7,758 bases of DNA from Blautia sp. OF03-15BH (lineage in GTDB: Bacteria; Bacillota; Clostridia; Lachnospirales; Lachnospiraceae). Of the stretch, positions 5,882 through 7,758 are shown piece by piece; positions within the stretch are counted from its first letter, which is position 1; the number at the start of each line of letters is the position of its first letter. The position numbers and the translations under genes were made by a program. The DNA is taken from the NCBI RefSeq assembly GCF_003463065.1, contig NZ_QSCM01000033.1:1-7758 (forward strand), read 5' to 3'. The notes under the pieces were generated by a model. The model saw only the letters and a list, made by a program, of their open reading frames with translations. It was not told where the DNA came from and did not search any database.

Positions 5882-7101
5882 AAGGGCCTCCCATACTGAC
5901 AGAAAGGAAGTACATTGAGAAAAAACTACAAAACACAGCCGGTGACAGAAACGGGGATCCCGCGCCGCAGGGAAGCAAGTGGCCGGACAAGACGATCATT
6001 CGCTATATTACCCGCGCACTGGTGCTGCTGATCATATTCGCATGGGCGCTGGTAAACCATGACGCTGTTTTGCGGTTTCTCGGCAAGGTGCTTGCGCTGT
6101 TCACTCCGTTTTTGATCGGCGGCGCGATTGCTTTTTTGATCAACGTAGTCCTTCGACCGTTGGAATGCTGCTGGAACAAAGTGTGCCGCAAAGCTCCTGC
6201 AAAGCTGGTCCGCCCTGTGTGCCTGACAGCAAGCACCGTACTTGTCCTCGGAATTCTGTTTGCTGTGGTGTTTATGATGATCCCCAGCCTGCGGGAATCC
6301 GGCGATGAGTTTATCCAAAACATTCCGCTCTATGTGGAAGAGATTGGACGGTGGTGGACAGGCGTTGTCCAGTTTGCCGCAAAATATAACATCGTCCTGC
6401 CCGAATACGCCATAGACTCTGACCTGTTGATCGAGAAGGTCACCGCCTTGATCAGCGACGAGGGAAGCGACATCCTCACCGTGACGTGGGGCGCAGCAAC
6501 CTCTGTCCTGTCGGTTTTGGTGGATGTTCTCTTGGGACTTGTTTTTGCGCTGTATCTGCTTGCAAAGAAAGAAGTCATTGCAGCACATTTGAAAAAACTC
6601 ATTGTGACAGTCCTTCCGCAAAAGAAGGCGCAGCGGCTTCTGAGTATTGCCTCTCTGACCAACCAGACCTTCACAAACTTTGTCAGCGGGCAGCTTACCG
6701 AAGCGGTCATCATCGGCGTTCTGTGCTTCTTTGAAATGCTGATCCTTGGGATCCCGTATGCCGGTGCGGTCTCGGCGTTTGTGGCTGTTACTGCGCTGGT
6801 GCCGATTTTCGGCGCATGGATCGGCGGCGGTCTTGGTGCGTTTTTGATCCTGCTGGCAGAACCCGGCAAGGCTCTGTGGTTCATTCTCTTTTTGCTCGTT
6901 TTGCAGCAGGTGGAGGGCAACCTGATTTATCCCAAGGTGGTCGGTAAGTCCGTTGGGCTTCCCGGACTGTTGGTGCTGATGGCTGTCACAATCGGCGGCG
7001 AAGCATTCGGCATCTTCGGGATGCTGTTCAGCGTTCCCGTCTGCGCCGTGCTGTACAGTCTTTATCTGAAGTTCATGAAGAAAGCAAGTGCTCGGCACTG
7101 A
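5866..7101 (+). CDS. AI-2E family (UPF0118/PerM-like) transporter
   Basis: This protein of about 400 residues has the AI-2E family layout: an N-terminal hairpin of membrane helices (about 48-64 and 75-97), a third helix (about 119-139), a soluble middle part (about 140-205), then further helices to the C-terminus. Signatures are FVSGQLTEAVIIG (272-284) and QQVEGNLIYPKVVGKSVGLP (347-366). Characterised relatives include the proposed AI-2 exporter TqsA and UPF0118 proteins reported as Na+(Li+)/H+ antiporters. The latter activity would fit the cation genes around it (inference). The start is uncertain. GTG 5866 overlaps the ktrA-like end by 16 bases and lacks a ribosome binding site, and TTG 5878 is no better. 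A good site, AGAAAGGAAG, precedes TTG 5915, but that codon is in a different frame from the body. The first about 40 residues as given are therefore doubtful. Confidence 0.85.
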   Translation: MLSDLKGPPILTERKYIEKKLQNTAGDRNGDPAPQGSKWPDKTIIRYITRALVLLIIFAWALVNHDAVLRFLGKVLALFTPFLIGGAIAFLINVVLRPLECCWNKVCRKAPAKLVRPVCLTASTVLVLGILFAVVFMMIPSLRESGDEFIQNIPLYVEEIGRWWTGVVQFAAKYNIVLPEYAIDSDLLIEKVTALISDEGSDILTVTWGAATSVLSVLVDVLLGLVFALYLLAKKEVIAAHLKKLIVTVLPQKKAQRLLSIASLTNQTFTNFVSGQLTEAVIIGVLCFFEMLILGIPYAGAVSAFVAVTALVPIFGAWIGGGLGAFLILLAEPGKALWFILFLLVLQQVEGNLIYPKVVGKSVGLPGLLVLMAVTIGGEAFGIFGMLFSVPVCAVLYSLYLKFMKKASARH

Positions 7102-7176
7102 ATGATTCATAATCGGATAACTTCTGAGCATTGGGCTGTATGCCAAATGCAAAGGGCTTGGGATACTCCCAAAATC

Positions 7177-7197
7177 GCCGCGTGTCCGGACAGCGGC
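7177..7197. other. GC-rich hairpin downstream of the AI-2E gene
   Basis: GCCGC (7177-7181) pairs with GCGGC (7193-7197) around the self-complementary TGTCCGGACA (7183-7192). It lies between the AI-2E stop codon and the terminator and may be a 3' UTR structure. It contains the TGTCCG word that recurs further right. Confidence 0.4.
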
Positions 7198-7239
7198 TGT
7201 GCTTGCTGTTCTCTCAAATCTCAATATCCGCAGATCGTG

Positions 7240-7274
7240 ATGTCCCCGCTTTTTCAAAAGCAGGGACATTTTTT
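7240..7274 (+). terminator. Rho-independent terminator of the cation-transport cluster
   Basis: ATGTCCC-C-GCTTTT (7240-7253) pairs with AAAAGC-A-GGGACAT (7256-7269), interrupted by a single C/A mismatch, and is followed by a T-run to 7274. It is strong and one-directional. It lies about 140 bases after the AI-2E stop codon; no gene with a credible start lies in between, so it most likely ends the four-gene transcript. Confidence 0.88.
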
Positions 7275-7304
7275 CTTCTCCGATACTTAAAAAACGGCAG
7301 AAAA

Positions 7305-7516
7305 ATGTCCGTTGTATAGTAGAAGGCTTTTTGAAAATATCGCGCATCTTTTTCCGGACAAAAGGCAAAAACATGTCCGTGTGTTATATGGAAGGAAAAT
7401 TTTTCGCGCTACCCCCTAATTTGCAAGAATTTTGTCCGTTGTAAAGTGAGAGGAAACCACTCGCGAGGCAGAACCGTGACAGACCGCATCATTTTGTCCG
7501 TTGGAAAGTAGAAAGG
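7305..7516 (+). repeat. Four imperfect direct repeats with core TGTCCGTTG
   Basis: Copies lie at 7306-7326, 7374-7395, 7433-7453 and 7495-7516, each 21-22 bases. The consensus is TGTCCGTTGTAAAGT followed by AGAAGG. Start-to-start distances are 68, 59 and 62 bases. Copy 2 has TGTCCGTGTGTTATAT in the first half; the others match the consensus with two to four changes. A CGCG or CGCA word follows each copy by 9-15 bases. An inverted TTTTGTCCG occurs at 7355-7363. The spacers are otherwise unrelated. I do not know the function; candidates are regulator or replication-protein binding sites, recombinase arm sites, or a dispersed intergenic repeat. Confidence 0.8.
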
Positions 7517-7588
7517 GCAATTTGGAGCAGCGCACAGAGATTGTTTCGCCGTCTCCGAAACTTTTTCAAGAAATCTGGGACAAAACCG

Positions 7589-7628
7589 GCCTCTGATTCA
7601 CTTAGCTAAGTAGAGGGGGATCAGGGGC
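7589..7628. repeat. Nested inverted repeat around a 12-bp palindrome
   Basis: ACTTAGCTAAGT (7600-7611) is a perfect palindrome. It is flanked by GCCTCTGAT (7589-7597) and ATCAGGGGC (7620-7628), which pair over nine positions with one G-T wobble. The T-run that follows (7637-7642) is 8 bases away, so it is not a standard terminator. It sits 33 bases before the possible start of the gene at the right edge and could be an operator or RNA structure. Confidence 0.5.
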
Positions 7629-7661
7629 AGAAGAAGTTTTTTGAAAGAGGGTGCCAAGTTT

Positions 7662-7758
7662 TTGAGGAAAACTTTGACAGCGATTTCCGGCAGCGCAGAC
7701 AATTTGCTTGCAAATTATAAAAAGATGGATGATGCATTGCGGGAGCAGACCTTTACCG
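7662..7758 (+). CDS. Possible start of an unidentified gene (partial, runs off the right edge)
   Basis: A frame open from 7614 to the window end includes TTG at 7662, preceded by AAAGAGGGTG (7644-7653) with 8-base spacing. It reads MRKTLTAISGSADNLLANYK and continues KMDDALREQTFT to the edge. TTG 7641 and ATG 7725 are other possible starts. The visible part is hydrophilic and probably helical. I do not recognise a family, and 32 codons are too few to judge whether it is a real gene. Confidence 0.35.
   Translation, partial: MRKTLTAISGSADNLLANYKKMDDALREQTFT

Noticed and set aside
5926..7374. A 482-codon minus-strand frame opposite the AI-2E gene
   Set aside because: Its composition (rich in His, Gln, Asp, Cys) is typical of the antisense of membrane-protein genes, and the + strand frame has clear AI-2E family motifs.
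7305..7516. CRISPR array
   Set aside because: The repeats are imperfect, only 21-22 bases, with unequal spacers, and there are no cas genes in view.
7674..7703. TTGACA followed by GACAAT as a promoter near the right edge
   Set aside because: The -10 is poor, the spacing is 18, and it lies inside the open frame; no independent support.

Overview
The window looks like chromosome from a moderately GC-rich Gram-positive anaerobe, most likely a gut Clostridium-type bacterium (Oscillospiraceae/Ruminococcaceae-like). This is inferred from the strong AGGAGG-type ribosome binding sites, sigma-A-like promoters, U-tailed terminators and the protein styles; no rRNA or other taxonomic marker is present. 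The theme is monovalent and divalent cation homeostasis.

Layout. The left edge (1-36) holds the last 11 codons of a response regulator on the + strand. Bases 37-514 have no convincing gene but carry a U-tailed terminator (336-368), a second hairpin that could compete with it, and a 24-bp inverted repeat (422-476) that reads as the terminator of the minus-strand genes. On the minus strand lies a two-gene operon, kdpD-like kinase (2282-1218) and kdpE-like regulator (1228-515), overlapping by 11 bases and preceded by a good sigma-A promoter (2310-2338). The kinase is a short form: it keeps the DUF4118 membrane domain and the kinase core but lacks the long N-terminal KdpD and USP domains.

Divergently, on the + strand, a four-gene cluster follows: a CNNM/CorC-type transporter with CBS domains (2591-3841), a KtrB/TrkH-type K+ channel subunit (3871-5214), its KtrA/TrkA-type RCK gating subunit (5234-5881) and an AI-2E-family (UPF0118) membrane protein (about 5866-7101). 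Gaps are 29 and 19 bases, then an overlap, and a strong terminator lies at 7240-7274, so these genes are probably one transcript. The probable leader (about 2415-2590) contains a 31-codon ORF with an excellent ribosome binding site and an acidic N-terminus.

How they may work together (inference): the KdpDE-like pair, which normally controls kdpFABC in response to K+ or turgor, here sits back to back with a Ktr system and two other ion-transport families, so it may control this cluster instead. No kdpFABC gene is visible.

The right end (7275-7758) is mostly non-coding. It contains four imperfect direct repeats with core TGTCCGTTG spaced 59-68 bases apart, a nested palindrome around 7600-7611, and the possible start of an unidentified gene running off the edge (7662-7758).
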